A stretch of DNA of 64,000 nucleotides from Ahaetulla prasina (lineage: Eukaryota; Chordata; Lepidosauria; Squamata; Colubridae). Position numbers and translations under genes: made by a program. The notes under the pieces are model-generated. The model did no database searches and had not been told where the DNA came from. It worked only from the letters and a program-made list of their open reading frames with translations. Shown here piece after piece: positions 36,283 to 48,376 of the stretch. The stretch lies in the NCBI RefSeq assembly GCF_028640845.1, contig NC_080546.1, forward strand, positions 33,123,520 through 33,187,519, given 5' to 3'. The first letter of the stretch is position 1; every line of letters begins with the position of its first letter.

Positions 36283-39200
36283 TCATTCCCCACCCTCTCT
36301 GTGCATGCAGAGTGAATGTTGTAATAATACAGAACTGTAATAGGCTATATGGTATGCATTTTTCACTGAAGTTATTGTGAAAAAGTCAAGCAAATAGAAA
36401 AATGAAAATATATTTACACAATTAATTATATAGGTGATTTCATTAAACATTATTTGGAAAGGCTTTTGTGCTACAATACTGTTTTTTTTTCTCGAATACC
36501 ATACTCACTATTACCGTTTTTTGAGTTTAAGATGATAAAGAATAGTCTTAATTCAAATATTTTTTAAATCTGATTCTACTTCAATCCTGTACTTGCAAGT
36601 AGAATATAGCAAACCACTGAAATAAATCTGATTTATTGAATTAGTGTGTATACAATCGAAGCACGGGTCTATTGTTTCTAGATTATATGTGTTTATGCCA
36701 CAAAAGACATTAATGCAGAAAAGGCATAATTTCTAAGATAGTTTGACTTGGTATGGCAGACAATACTTAATGGAATAAATAACAATTATTGTATAGTTTT
36801 TAGATAGGTTAGGTTTGTGAAAATATCTTGACTGATTAATTGGTAAACCATTCTAACCTTTTAAAAGTAAAACCTCTCTGTCCCTACATTCAGCAGATGC
36901 ATATATACACACATACTAGAGCATCAAATACTTGCTCAAAGTAAAAATGCCTTAAAATTGATTCACAAAACAATTTCTGTGTGCTGTATCCACAGCTGAA
37001 CAGATACCAGGTGATTGTGCAGGAATATGTTTTTTCAGCTGTTTCCATTACTGTGCTGTTCAAGAGCTTTCTTCCTTCTATAATACAAATTAAGGGCTGT
37101 GGATTGCTTCACATTCAAAGAGAAAAAGGTGCTTTGGAGCGTGCAGAGATTCCATTGAAACAGCTGCCTCCTATTCCTTAAATCAAATGCACCTTTTCTT
37201 AGGATTGTGTGGCTGCCTACTACAATTCCATAACTGGCAAAAGGCGCAGCTGAATTATGGGCAAATATTCTGCTTATGCCCTCCACATTCTTGAACCACT
37301 TTTTTTGCTTTCAGCACTGAAACAATGTATAGTCTTAATTTAGTTTAATGTTTACTAATGAAAATAGTCTATAGGTAGCAAAACTAAATAGGAAATAGAA
37401 AGGAAACTGAAATGAACATCTACAGTCTTTGTAAATTGTATTCGAGCTAGTATATAAGCATAGATTAACTTCAGGATGACAGGTATATTTGCCCTTTGAA
37501 TGGCATGGCAGAGGTGACAGTATAAAAAAGTAAACCAAGACAAAGGCTAGATTAAATTAAATGTATAGTGAACAAGGTTCTACCTGAATTAGAATTTTGT
37601 AAGGAGCATCAAATCTCTTTCTATCCTTCAGTATATCACAAGTTCTCAATGAAATTATTGTTCTGTTCTATGGTTTCTTTAATTGCAGAATAGTCTATTT
37701 TAAGGTCTACAATTTTCTACAATTCCTTTTGGTCAAAGCAATTGGATTCAGGCTCACTTATTTTCTACAGTGCAGTTTATTGGTTTAATTCTAAATACAT
37801 CAGCTCTAGTACTTGAAGATTGTATATAGTTTATATATGATTTCTGGAAGAAATATTCTCTTTGTTATATTCATAAATTTATTTTTCACAACCATTGTAA
37901 TGTTTGTTAATTTCTGCTGTCTTCTAGATGTTCAGTTTGTTTTTGTTTGTTTTGTTTTTTTTTAAAAAATAGAAGGGAAATAAATTGTAATTGCAAGCCT
38001 GTACAGTAGATTATTTGATACCGTAGGTAGTTCAGAACAGGACTATTCCTATAGTTCCTCCCTTCAGGAATGCAGTTTATTAAATATTGTTGTTGGAAGA
38101 AGTGGAAGAGGTCCAGAAACAATCAGGCATAGTATACTAAGACCAGAGAGCAAAAATCATGTCCTCCTTTAGCCCCATTTATGTATTTCAGTAGCCATCT
38201 CTTCAAGGAATTGACTTGGTTTGAAGGAGAGCCCCTGGTGTAGAGGTGGCAGAGTAAATACCTTAAGACTAATGTTCTCTGTTCAGACAATCAATATCAG
38301 AGCAATGACTATTCTCTGGGCTACTTTCTACTTAAAAACATTTTTTAAAAAAATTCTGACAATTTAATTGCCCTTCCCAAACACACATTAACTTGCCTCT
38401 GAAAAAGGACTATAGGATATTTTTCAAAGAGTGAAGTTCCAAATGGCTATTTTTAAAAGGCTTTATTTATGTCTTGAACAAAGCTTGCTTTCCCTTGGAC
38501 CTGTTTTAAACTCAGGTGTTGAAATTGCTCTTATCATTAAAAAAAAAAACACTTACCAGTACATAAAAAGTATCCTTTGTGAACAGATACATATTAATTC
38601 TCATTGTAGAAATGTTGCACACAAACAACTATAATAAATTATTTACACTGAATATATCATCTTCTATTTTAAAAGGACTTTTCGCATGGGTTATAAAGAC
38701 TTTACTGGGTATAATGAGTAATCCCACCCTTATGTATTTCTTAGGAAACATATTCTTTTCATAAATGAATACAAACAAAAAAATCATATTTTCAGTCATC
38801 AACTTTGAGAGTATTTTTAAAAGAGTTTACAGAAAATCTAAAGACATAAACATTTTAACTTTATTAAAGAATATCATGATGATATTCCATAACAGGTTAC
38901 AAGTAAATTTATTAACATTAGAAATGAATTTATTAATATGAAATCTTAATGTATAATGTTTTTTAACTATGTAAAATAAAAAAAAAACAGTTTTATAAAG
39001 CTAAGCATTTCAATTTACGTCCAGAAAAGGAGAAAAAAATTGTTCACAAAAAAATAATCCATACCAGATTATCAAAAAACATTAAATCAAAATAAATATG
39101 CAGAAAATGATAGGTTAAAATGATCCTCCTCCTGTGACCCCGTTTGATCTATTGGAGAAATTATTGAGAAGATCATCCTAAAAATAAATATCATGACAAC

Positions 39201-39673
39201 ATATCTGGCAAAGTATAAAGGATATTCATTGAGATATTGTGAATCTAGGAATGATATGAAAATTTTGATCTGAACCGTTTAAGAAGTATACATTATTGTA
39301 GCTTTTATATTATTCAAAACAATGAATAGCAGTATTTAAACTAACTGAAATTTCTTAGTTGTTGTCAAGGCCACTTTATATAAAATGAATTGTAAATATG
39401 AACTTGAGGCAACTTCATCCCACAATTTCATGTAGAAATTCAGAAACATGATATGTAAAAACAAATTCAATGTCAAACATGATGTTTAAAAACAATCAAC
39501 ATTTGGGGGTGGGGTAGAGGAAGAAATTTGAAATACAGTTCTTGAACCTATTATATTTTTCTGAGAAGTTGTGTTTGCATTCTGCCCAGTCAAGAATTTC
39601 TGGAATTTATCATCAAGTCAATGTAGAAAAATTACATTGTTAATGAGATGAATTATCATCTCTGTTTTTCCAT
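35097..39673. other. LRBA intron with microsatellites
   Basis: No gene. A degenerate GATA repeat lies at 35566-35600. An (AT)n/(GT)n microsatellite spans 36211-36281, with (GT)n at 36242-36281. The sequence 37000-37200 is less AT-biased than its surroundings and unassigned. Confidence 0.5.
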
Positions 39674-40042
39674 TTATGTGGGCACATTCAGGGAGGAAAA
39701 TAAGTGAGGCAGTAACAAGTTGGTTAAGATTATTTTCAAATTATTTAAAACACTTTGTATTTTCAAGGCAACAAATGAATCTAGGATTCTAAATTCTAAA
39801 ATATAATTGGTTTGAACAGCCTGGTAGCTTATCTGCTGAGGTCTGAATGGTTGGAAGTGTGATTTCCTGTAAAATCTACACCTGAGGAACACATGTTCTA
39901 AGATCTCAATATCACACAGGCATCTTCTGTAGGAAAAGGGTATCTGATTGTATTTGCCATGTATAATTGCAGAGGGAACAGCATTGGAGTATGCTATAGA
40001 GAAGGCCCAGTGATATTTGGGATAGGATAACTGGTGTAACAT
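39674..40042 (-). mobile_element. Relic of a retroelement polyprotein C-terminus
   Basis: A 122-codon frame with CLCDIEILEHVFLRCRFYRK, a C-x-C...H...C arrangement like the zinc-knuckle-like tail after the reverse transcriptase in several non-LTR elements. No flanking RT was recognised, so only a scrap survives. Identification rests on this motif alone. Confidence 0.45.
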
Positions 40043-40818
40043 GGAGGCAAGAACTGTACAAATTGGTTTATGAGGATGAATTCAAAGCCTTGACCTTCAA
40101 TCTTTCCTTGGAGAGATGAGTCAGGGAGAGATGAGAGATGAGGATAAAATATCGGATGGTATCAGAAGGCAGTGAGATACAAGAGAATCAAGAAGGTCAA
40201 TGCTCCCTTAAATTTAGTTTAAATCATAGACACAGAAGTTAAAGGAAGAAAATGAATTGAATAACAACTGAAAATGAATAGGAGAGAAGCATAAAAAATG
40301 GAATATGCAAATTAAAAGCAGATGAAGATACAGGAGGAAGCTATTAGCTGCAATAAGCTGATCAGGGTCTGGTCAGTGCTTCAATGGGAGACTGAACACA
40401 TTGCATTAGATCTAATGTGAAAGGAAATAATATAAATAAAAATTTAAAATGCAGAAAAATTAATATTAAGTAATATAAATTTCAATGTTGTCACAGGACA
40501 AAACAAGAATAATACTTATTTGCTTGTTTTGGTGGTACGATCTAATATTTATCGTTTTACAAAATAGTCGCCCTATTAATTGCTTTTAAATTATAATTAT
40601 GAAGTGTTAACAACTAAGAAATAATCTAATGTTTAAGTTCTTCCTCAATGTTTTAGAATGCTTAGCAACACTGATGCCGCAAAAAGGTATTTGACATTAA
40701 AAAATTAAATGTGGAGCAAATTCACCTATTCTTCCCTGAGTAGCAATAAAAATTCAAACAGTGTGATATGATAAATACTAAATATCAAGGCTAACTATTA
40801 TGAATAGATGACTATATT

Positions 40819-40832
40819 GAATGAATGAATGA

Positions 40833-40875
<43 letters not shown>
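40819..40875 (+). repeat. (GAAT)n then (GAAA)n microsatellite
   Basis: About three GAAT units are followed by about eleven GAAA units. Confidence 0.95.
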
Positions 40876-40876
<1 letters not shown>

Positions 40877-41029
40877 CAAAAATATCCCCATTTTTTTTTG
40901 CAAGGAAAGGATAGTACATGACTTCGTCTTTATTTCTTAATTATTTTATAATATGGTGATAATTGTATTAAAACTTTTAAAAGCTAATTTTATAAGCAGT
41001 AAGCTCAGGAATCCACAAATTTACTGTGG

Positions 41030-41260
41030 AATGAGCTTTGTTCAGCAGCTCCGTGGGCAAAATCCCATATGAGCAACTTAACTCCACTTCCCACCAGATG
41101 TCAGTCATGTGCTCATCTGTCACTATTTTTCTATCTTAACTGCCAGAATTAATTTCCACAATTATGTCAGCAGGTGAAAGAGCTGTCAGTCAGAGACTAT
41201 TTTGGCCTATAAATCAGTTAGTCACCACTTTATTCTCTTGAGCTAACTTGCAGGCTAAGA
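41030..41260. promoter_or_regulatory. Candidate conserved non-coding element in the LRBA intron
   Basis: A repeat-free stretch of moderate complexity in an otherwise AT-rich, repeat-strewn intron. It holds E-box-like CAGATG and CATCTG sites, AGAATTAATTTCC, and ACAATTATG. It looks more constrained than its neighbours, but no alignment was possible. Confidence 0.25.
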
Positions 41261-41321
41261 TGCAAGGGTTCAAAAGAATGCAATTATCAGTATATTTCAG
41301 TAGAACTTCCAAAAGTTTTTT

Positions 41322-41352
41322 CTCTTTCTCTCCCTCTCTCTCTCTCCTCCCT
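41322..41352 (+). repeat. (TC)n-rich tract
   Basis: Polypyrimidine CTCTCT/CCCTC run. Confidence 0.7.
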
Positions 41353-42269
41353 CCTTCCTCTCCCATTTATATATAAAGCAGTTTCAAAGCATTGCCGGTA
41401 AAACTTTCAAACAAAACTGTCAGATAACAAAAATGATTGGCCAGCAGTATGATTACGTCAGCTGGATAGTTTGTTCTATAGAAAGCATATGGCATAATCT
41501 AAAAGAATAGCTATGTAATCTCATGTCTTAATCACATAAACATTTATGTTTTCAAGTCTGCTGATTATGACCTGTGGTTTTAATTGCGTGGAGCACAAAT
41601 TAGAATCCTGGTATGTGCTGTTAAATTGCAAATATTGTGGCTTGAAACTAGAGTTGCTTTTTGTTAAAGAAAAGACAATTTCCTGGAACTTCTGTATTCC
41701 TCTTCATCATATTCAGCACCTTAATTCCAGAATTGGAATTTCTTGGCATCAGTGGCCTTCAAGGGTATGGGTGGGAAATACTTGTTTCATGAAAGTGAAC
41801 TTTTTTGTGTTTGAGTTAATTACTCAAAGCCAATGATTTTAAAAATGAAATTGTAGGCTATTAGAAAAAGTCAGTCCATCTGTTTAGTTAAATAATGATT
41901 TTTCACTTAATTTGCTTGAACGCAAAGTTAATTTTGGTGTGCGTTTGACTACTCTGGTGGCGTTGAATGCATTCTGTTTATATATGCTGATTTATTAGCC
42001 AAGCTGCCATACACCAAAAGTGCATCAAAATTATGAAATAATTTAAAAGAAAAGCAAGTAAACTGCAATTCTTCATGACCAGTGTATGTATCAGAGATCA
42101 GGCAAAACAGTCTGGCTACATGATAAAATAAAGAAAAAGAGTCCTAATCTTACTTCATCACAGAGCATAACTATCAGCTTCTGATGGCCATTGCTACATT
42201 AAAAAAATTTACAACCATAATAAGATGTTTCAATAAACTGGTTTCACAGTATCTGACTTATAATTGCTG

Positions 42270-42565
42270 ATTGAAATAGGTGAAAGAGGATGCTGTCAAA
42301 CGGTTCAAAAAGCTCAATATATCAAGAATGATTATAATTTTTATTAACTTTTTTTGGTCTTTTGTTCAGTTGTGTCGGATTCTCAGAGCATGCCTGGATA
42401 AGTCCCTGCAGTTTTGGAAGGAAGGTTTTTTAGGAGTGGTTTGCCATTGCTTCCTTCTAGGAGAGACTGATTGGCTCAAGTTCACCGAGCTGGCTTTATG
42501 TCCAAGTGGATTTAAAGCTCACAGTCTCCCAGTTTTTAAACTGATGGCCTAACTACCATACAAAA
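42270..42565 (+). mobile_element. Degraded Bov-B/SINE-type 3' end
   Basis: TTCAGTTGTGTCGGATTCTC and AGGAGTGGTTTGCCATTGCT resemble the shared 3' region of RTE-BovB LINEs and their SINEs (known to be abundant in squamates). The intervening bases have drifted. The open frame 42280-42552 is incidental. Confidence 0.5.
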
Positions 42566-42599
42566 CTGGTTCTGATTAATAACATATTTATTAACATGA

Positions 42600-45500
42600 A
42601 TGTTGTAGATGTAACTTCAATGCCTGAGAGCACTTAAAGGGGTAAGGTAAAGAATATTACTATATCTGTCTGTTGTCATCATTGAAGTGACAGCAAGTTG
42701 TCAGTTTGAACCAGTTTAAATGCTTTCTATGTGGAAAACGAAAGATATTATAAAAATATTTAGCCAAGAGAGCATCTGCAAGCATTCATTAATGATGATG
42801 GGATGTATTTAATCTGTATTTGAACATTTAAGACATTAAGCTTTGCCATGAGTTTTTATTGACACAAAAGACATGAAGTAGACCCAGTAAGGTAAATCAG
42901 GATCTGTTTTTCCCAGCAAAAGAAAAGCAAACCAATTTGAAAAAATAGGCTGTGTGATTCCTCCTGCTAAATGTTTTTTTCCAACCAGATTTTAAGTCAG
43001 TAGACTTTCAAGTGGGTCTCAATAGAGTCCCAGAGGAGTTCCAGTTGGAGAAGTGCATTTTTGTTTGAACAGAAGCTTCACTTATTGAAGGGTCCAGTTA
43101 TCCAGAGATTTGTAGGATGATGTCATCACCATGAAGATAACACTCAATTCTATCCCTCCCTTTCAAATGAGTAAGGAGAACTATTTATGTATGCTTCACA
43201 GCTTCTGGAAGCAATGATATGCCCGATCCTGACAAACAAATCAAACTATAGTAACTATAGATAAAACAGAAATACTGTGGATAGGCACTGTTTAGACTGA
43301 GCAAACTAGATTTTAGATAAGGTAGAGCATTTCCTGAAAGAACAGGCATGTAGCTTTGAAGAACATGATTCCAACTTGTCACTAAAGACATATACGACTT
43401 CACTGGCATGGTCAGTTTCCAAAACTGGACTGGGATAAAATATTCTCATTAATCCATGCCATCATTACTGCTGATTGTTATGCTTCTCTTGAAGACAATC
43501 CATAACTGCAACTGGTGTTTAGTTGCTAAGGAGGGCAGCTAAATAGAATCATGATAGTGATTGCTTGTGCACTGCTGAGTCTATGTTAAGGGATGGCCTC
43601 AAGCCAAATACTTTTTAGAAAATCTAATTTTTCAGTGCAGCTTGAGTCATAAGATCAGCTGGGAGAAGTCTGTTGTAGGATTGCTCATAATAGGATGGCC
43701 CAGAGTGGAGCTTATAAAGCATGTTGCAATCATGAACATCTTTCCCAAGGAAAGTATGGTTAATACCATGCTTTCTACAGATAACAACTGAATACTTACC
43801 TGTTGATCAGGGTATTTGTAGGTACAAACTGCTTTTAAGTGAATAATTGAATTGTATTTTATAGTCTTGTTTTGCAATAGTTTGTTTAATTGTTTTACCT
43901 CATCGTTGAAATTCTTATTATATACAACTCTGGCCTTCTTTGAGCAGAATAACAGCGGTAATCACATGAATGATTGTGTAGGTACCATAATTTTATCTTA
44001 TAAATACACCCACAATAATATACTTATGAAATGGAGGTATTTTTGAAGTTGTGTTACTTAAGTAGGCTGTATTTTAGACTGAATACCCATTGATTTTTGC
44101 CTTGAGTTATTACTGCCACTTTACCAATGATAGTGGAAAAGCCAAAATGCTCGTACGGTTGGCTAAAGTACAAGAAGTAGTGTTTTAGCCACATCATACC
44201 TATAAGCATAGGTAATATATAAATCCTTATTCAGGCATTTTTCAATAATGTTTTAAACCTCAGTACCATAGACTATTGATTATCAAATAATCTGTTGATA
44301 TCTGTTAAGTGACAAAAGATATTAGAAAAAAAATAGCATGTATAGAAAAGTTTCTAGAATTATTCTTGAAAAAAGTGGCATCCATTTTGATTTCCTAACT
44401 TAATAAGTATGAAAGGAGTTGCTCAGCTTTAAATAAGACTTAGTCTAATTGTGACAAAGTTTTATAAACCACAAAATGATACATTGTGTCAAGTTACAGA
44501 CAGTCTGTTAAAATTTACAAACATTTGCTATCTGCTTTATTTTTATTTTTTGCTGTCACTTATTTAAAAAAATCTTAGAAAGCAACTAGATTACTAGTGA
44601 GATTCTACTACTGAGAATTAAATATTAGTGCATGTGTATTTTACTAACTTAAAATCCTCAAGGGAGAGTTAATTACAGGAAAACCTTTCTGAGTATCAAC
44701 TGCATATTTTCCATGACAAGAAGTTTTTGATTTTCACTGAATAAGTCCAGAAGTAAGAGTGTTGTTTAGTTATATCCACAAATATATTTAAAAGGAAAAG
44801 GAAAAAGAAATTATTTTCCTGCTTTCATGATTGTTACTGGTAAACAGATTTGCAAATATATTTCAAAGCGTCCGGATTCAGAAAAAATATGGAATATATT
44901 AAAAAGAGGCTACATTTTAAATTGAACTTAGAATTTGAAAAGCTAGACATAGATTCTAAATTGATTTACTTTATGTATTGTGTTAATAGTTTCATTTGAA
45001 ATTTCTGTTCATATGCTTGGAGACACAATTAAGCTTATATATGGCCACGAGGGATTGCCTTCCTCTGTAAATGTTTGCAGATTAAAGGTTTTTAAAAATA
45101 ATTCCTTGGAACCTTAAACTGTGTATGGCTGTGATCAAAACGTAATCAGCTTTGGATAGAAGCTGGCTGGCCAGGATATGTTTGACATATGTTTCCAAAG
45201 AAGATGGAGGCCAGTATGTCGCTTCTTCTACAACAGAAACTAAAATGGTCTATACTTTTACAACTCTTTTCTATATTAGAAATCCAGATAAGTTTCATGT
45301 GTTCTGCAGCTATATCACAGCAGGTAATATATAAGTAGTGGGTTGCTGCTGCCTCCTATCTGTTTCCTGTTGTCAGCTTTAAATACAAAGAAAATATATT
45401 TAGAGATGGAACAATAGCAATGCTGAGAACAAAATCAGACTAATACGACATTCATTTACTTCAATTACAGAAGTTAACTCCTTTAATGCATTTTCAAGTA

Positions 45501-45634
45501 GAATTATTCGAACAGACAGTTATGTCTTAATACTTTTATTTTTAAGTAAAATACCTTTACTTTTGTTCGGAAAAACTGGTAAATTTTTAATTTTGTGATA
45601 CTGGAGTAAGAAAGTTAGTCTTCCTGAAGCTGGT
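42600..45634. other. LRBA intron, no gene seen
   Basis: AT-rich sequence. Several short frames (for example 43185-43409 and 43852-44046) show no recognisable domain. Confidence 0.5.
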
Positions 45635-45740
45635 CTTTTCCAGATGTATTAGATCCCCATCCTCATCATTTCCAGGCAGCATGGCTTTTATGAGAGTTAT
45701 GGGAGCTGACATCCAACCTATTTGAAGGTCAATGGGTCAG
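45635..45740. mobile_element. Old palindromic repeat relic
   Basis: CCAGATGTATTAGATCCC and GGGAGCTGACATCCAAC are drifted complementary ends around a GGCAGCATGGC core, like a common amniote repeat whose ends read TTGGACTACAACTCCC. Heavily decayed. Confidence 0.4.
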
Positions 45741-46069
45741 AGAAAGATGGTATAAAGGCACTTCAGCGCTGGCCATATTTAGACTAAAGTCCCGTTCATT
45801 TCAGTAGCCTCATTCCTTAAGTAAATTGTGTTTTACTGCAATTTTAAGAACGAAGTGGGTTGCAGCCTAACTTTATCACATCCTTTCATTTTGAGGCCCT
45901 GCAGCATTAAAATCCTGCAGATTTCTCCTCATGCTTATCACTTTTCCCTTTCCACCCTGCATCCTTTGAAAATATGCGTGTCTATATCCCGTGTGTAAAC
46001 ACACCGGTTTCTATGAGATTTCTTGTGCTGGAGTTGAGCTGTTAATACTACTTCTGTAAAGGAAGGCGC

Positions 46070-47110
46070 TGCTGAACCCTACCGCTGTGTTTCCCCCCTC
46101 TCCTTTCCGTCGAGGCACTGTGGCCGTACATCTCCTGCGGCGCAAGGGAAAGTCCCGCTGAGCGCCGTTTTGATGGAGCCGCGTTCGTACATCGCAGCCT
46201 CCGCTTGAACGCAGAGAGGCCGCGAGTACTTTCCCGCTTACTTGCCCTGAATTCATAGGGCACAAGTCCGAGGAAGCCGGTACGACCGACTGGTCTCCGC
46301 TGGCCAGCCGTGCCGGAGCGATCTGAGCACTTGTGTCCCCGGAGAGCTTCTTGGCCAGGCGATGCCGCCGCTTTCCTAACTCGGTTCTGCCGCTGCAGAC
46401 AGGCGGGGGTCTCTTAACTATCTGCGTGTTGCCCCTGGAGCCTTCAGATTCTAAGCGCCTTTTAAAAAAGAGAAATTTGCCACGTTGCTTTCCATGTAGG
46501 TATGTTGTATTTAAAAAAAAACACCTTTAAAAAAAAATCCAAAGTTGCCTTGGGTGACTCGGTTGGTACGAAACGGGGAGCGTGTCTTAAAATATCTTGG
46601 CACGGAGCGGGCCGGTTCAGAAGAAGAAGAATGCGAACTGTCATTCATTCTTGCGCTTGGGGACAGGCAGCCTCTGCTGCCGCCTGTAACGCGGACAAAT
46701 GTCGCCAACGCGGCGCCAGGGTCAGCCTGCTATTTCCCCAATAAAGGTGCGTTTCACACAGGCTTCGTAGCTTGAAAGGCACTGAGGGACCCCGAGCTGC
46801 CTTAAGTTCTGCAAGTTTGAATTTCTATCCTCCCGTAGCAGCCCTGGAAGGAGAAACCCCGGCGTCTTTAGGAGGAATATCGGGCCCCAAAACTTTGAAA
46901 TGGTGCCGCCTTCGCTTTCCGCCTTCTCCCTGGCCCAGAAACTTCTCAAAAGAACCGCTTCCACTTACAGCGAGCGCGCGCAGACGGCCGATTCCAGCTT
47001 CGGATTTTCCGCTTTCCACGCGCGTGTTTTTTCTTACGGTCCTTTGGCTGGTTGTTAGGCACCCCTGTAGAGATTGAAGCCTCACGTCGCGCCAACTCCC
47101 TGGGAGCCCA
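46070..47110. promoter_or_regulatory. Intronic CpG-rich block, about 1.1 kb upstream of an LRBA exon
   Basis: About 1 kb of GC-rich sequence dense in CpG dinucleotides (for example GCGGCGCAAGG and GAGCGCGCGCAGACGG), flanked on both sides by AT-rich intron. It contains no long conserved reading frame; the short open frames on both strands look like chance products of high GC. It could be an alternative LRBA promoter, a non-coding RNA promoter or a developmental regulatory island. I cannot tell which. Confidence 0.5.
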
Positions 47111-48229
47111 GTAAGCATTGAGTCCCAAGACGTAATAATGGGCTTTAGCGACCTCATCCTTTTCTCTCTTGGTTCCGAAGAGGGATGATCAGGCCCATGT
47201 TTCGGTGGTGTCTCTGGACCTGCACGGTGCTTGTTGGCTAAGATCTGGGAGAAGAAGGAACTGGATTTGGGTGACAGAATCAGAATCTTGGCAGAAGTCA
47301 CTAATGCTATTTCTGTCTAGCTGCTGCCCCCCCCCCAAAGGGCTGTGAAGCCAGCGCCCCCCCCCTACACGCAGCCCTAAAGCAATCTCTGTGAGGACTG
47401 TGAGCAAGAATGTCCCTTCAACCAGCATATTCTCCTACCACAGTCCTCACAAGGAGAATGTTCCAGAAAAGGTGTGCAGTTTCTGTATGTGTGACGATTG
47501 TGAAAAACAGGGAGGTTCAAAGTCCATTTTGTTAATAAAGCTACCCATGTTCAGTTTAAATTGCAGCATATTTCCCTCCCTGACTCTCCAAAATCAGAAT
47601 TTCTTCATGTTTATACAGGCATTGGTCTAAATATTGCATTGGTCTAAATTCATTTAAATCCATGAAGCTGAAGTTTTGCTGATGTCTGTTGTTCTGGCTC
47701 AGTATCAATCTCCTCCACTAACTTCCGTTAGGCATGTTTGTCTGGTTTGTCTATCTGCCAACTTCCTTCTTGAAAATGGCAGCAGTGTGTAAAATCTCCT
47801 TCCTCTTTGGTAAAGTTCTCTACTAAGTTTGATGGAACCTATTGCCAGATATATGTTACAGCTATCTTGTGTCTCCAAATACAAGTCAGCTACTTTCCTG
47901 CAACCCTAACATTTCTTTTCTTTTCTTAAAACTCTGCTTACAGGTGTTTCAGTGAGTGAATGGGAGCCAGGGCTGGAAATGAAAGGAGGTTGTTTGCTTT
48001 GAATATCATGTAACTTGGTTTAGAGCTAGTTCTGTGTTTCACTGAATTACAGCCATCACTCTTTCCTTCCCCAATATTAAAGCAGTCCACCAGGCTATTT
48101 CACCCCTTCCCAGGTAACTTCCTTTCTCCATCCTAAGTCTTCAGGGCATATATAAGCAAGGCTATTCCTCCTCCCACCTCCTCATTGTAACTGTTGATAG
48201 CTGACAGCTATGTTTCTCTTTCATTTCAG

Positions 48230-48376
48230 CTCCAGATGAAGATATACTTGTTAAAGGAAAGCAGTCTATCAAGAATCAGGCTTTAGGAAATCAGAATTCA
48301 GAAAGCGAGGTTCTCCTGGAAGTCGATGATGATAATTTGTCATCCATGGAGGAGAAAGAACTTGAGAATTTAACTG
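48230..48376 (+). CDS. LRBA: LRBA internal coding exon (acidic linker)
   Basis: This 147-bp exon contributes 48 whole codons plus split codons on both sides. It reads PDEDILVKGKQSIKNQALG and then an acidic stretch with EVDDDNLSSMEEKELENLT. The KGKQSIK..ALGNQNSE pattern is LRBA-specific as I recall the family; neurobeachin differs here. The acceptor TTTCATTTCAG ends at 48229 and the donor ACTG|GTAATT begins at 48377. The split codon G|GT with the next exon gives Gly of the GPVSL motif. The exon follows a 13.1-kb intron and precedes one of 2.5 kb. No frameshift or stop is present. The segment is a low-complexity linker in front of the PH domain, so it probably has no catalytic role of its own. 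Confidence 0.96.

Noticed and set aside
36511..36545. Possible extra copy of the TACCGTATTTTT mariner end
   Set aside because: Only about 20 bases resemble it, with no second terminus and no duplicated TA context.
40819..40875. Tandem arrays (GAAA, CCTT, GT) considered as CRISPR-like repeats
   Set aside because: Uninterrupted short-unit microsatellites without spacers, in a vertebrate genome.
46772..47301. Frames of 101-158 codons in the intronic CpG block
   Set aside because: Both strands are open because of high GC content; no recognisable protein or splice pattern.
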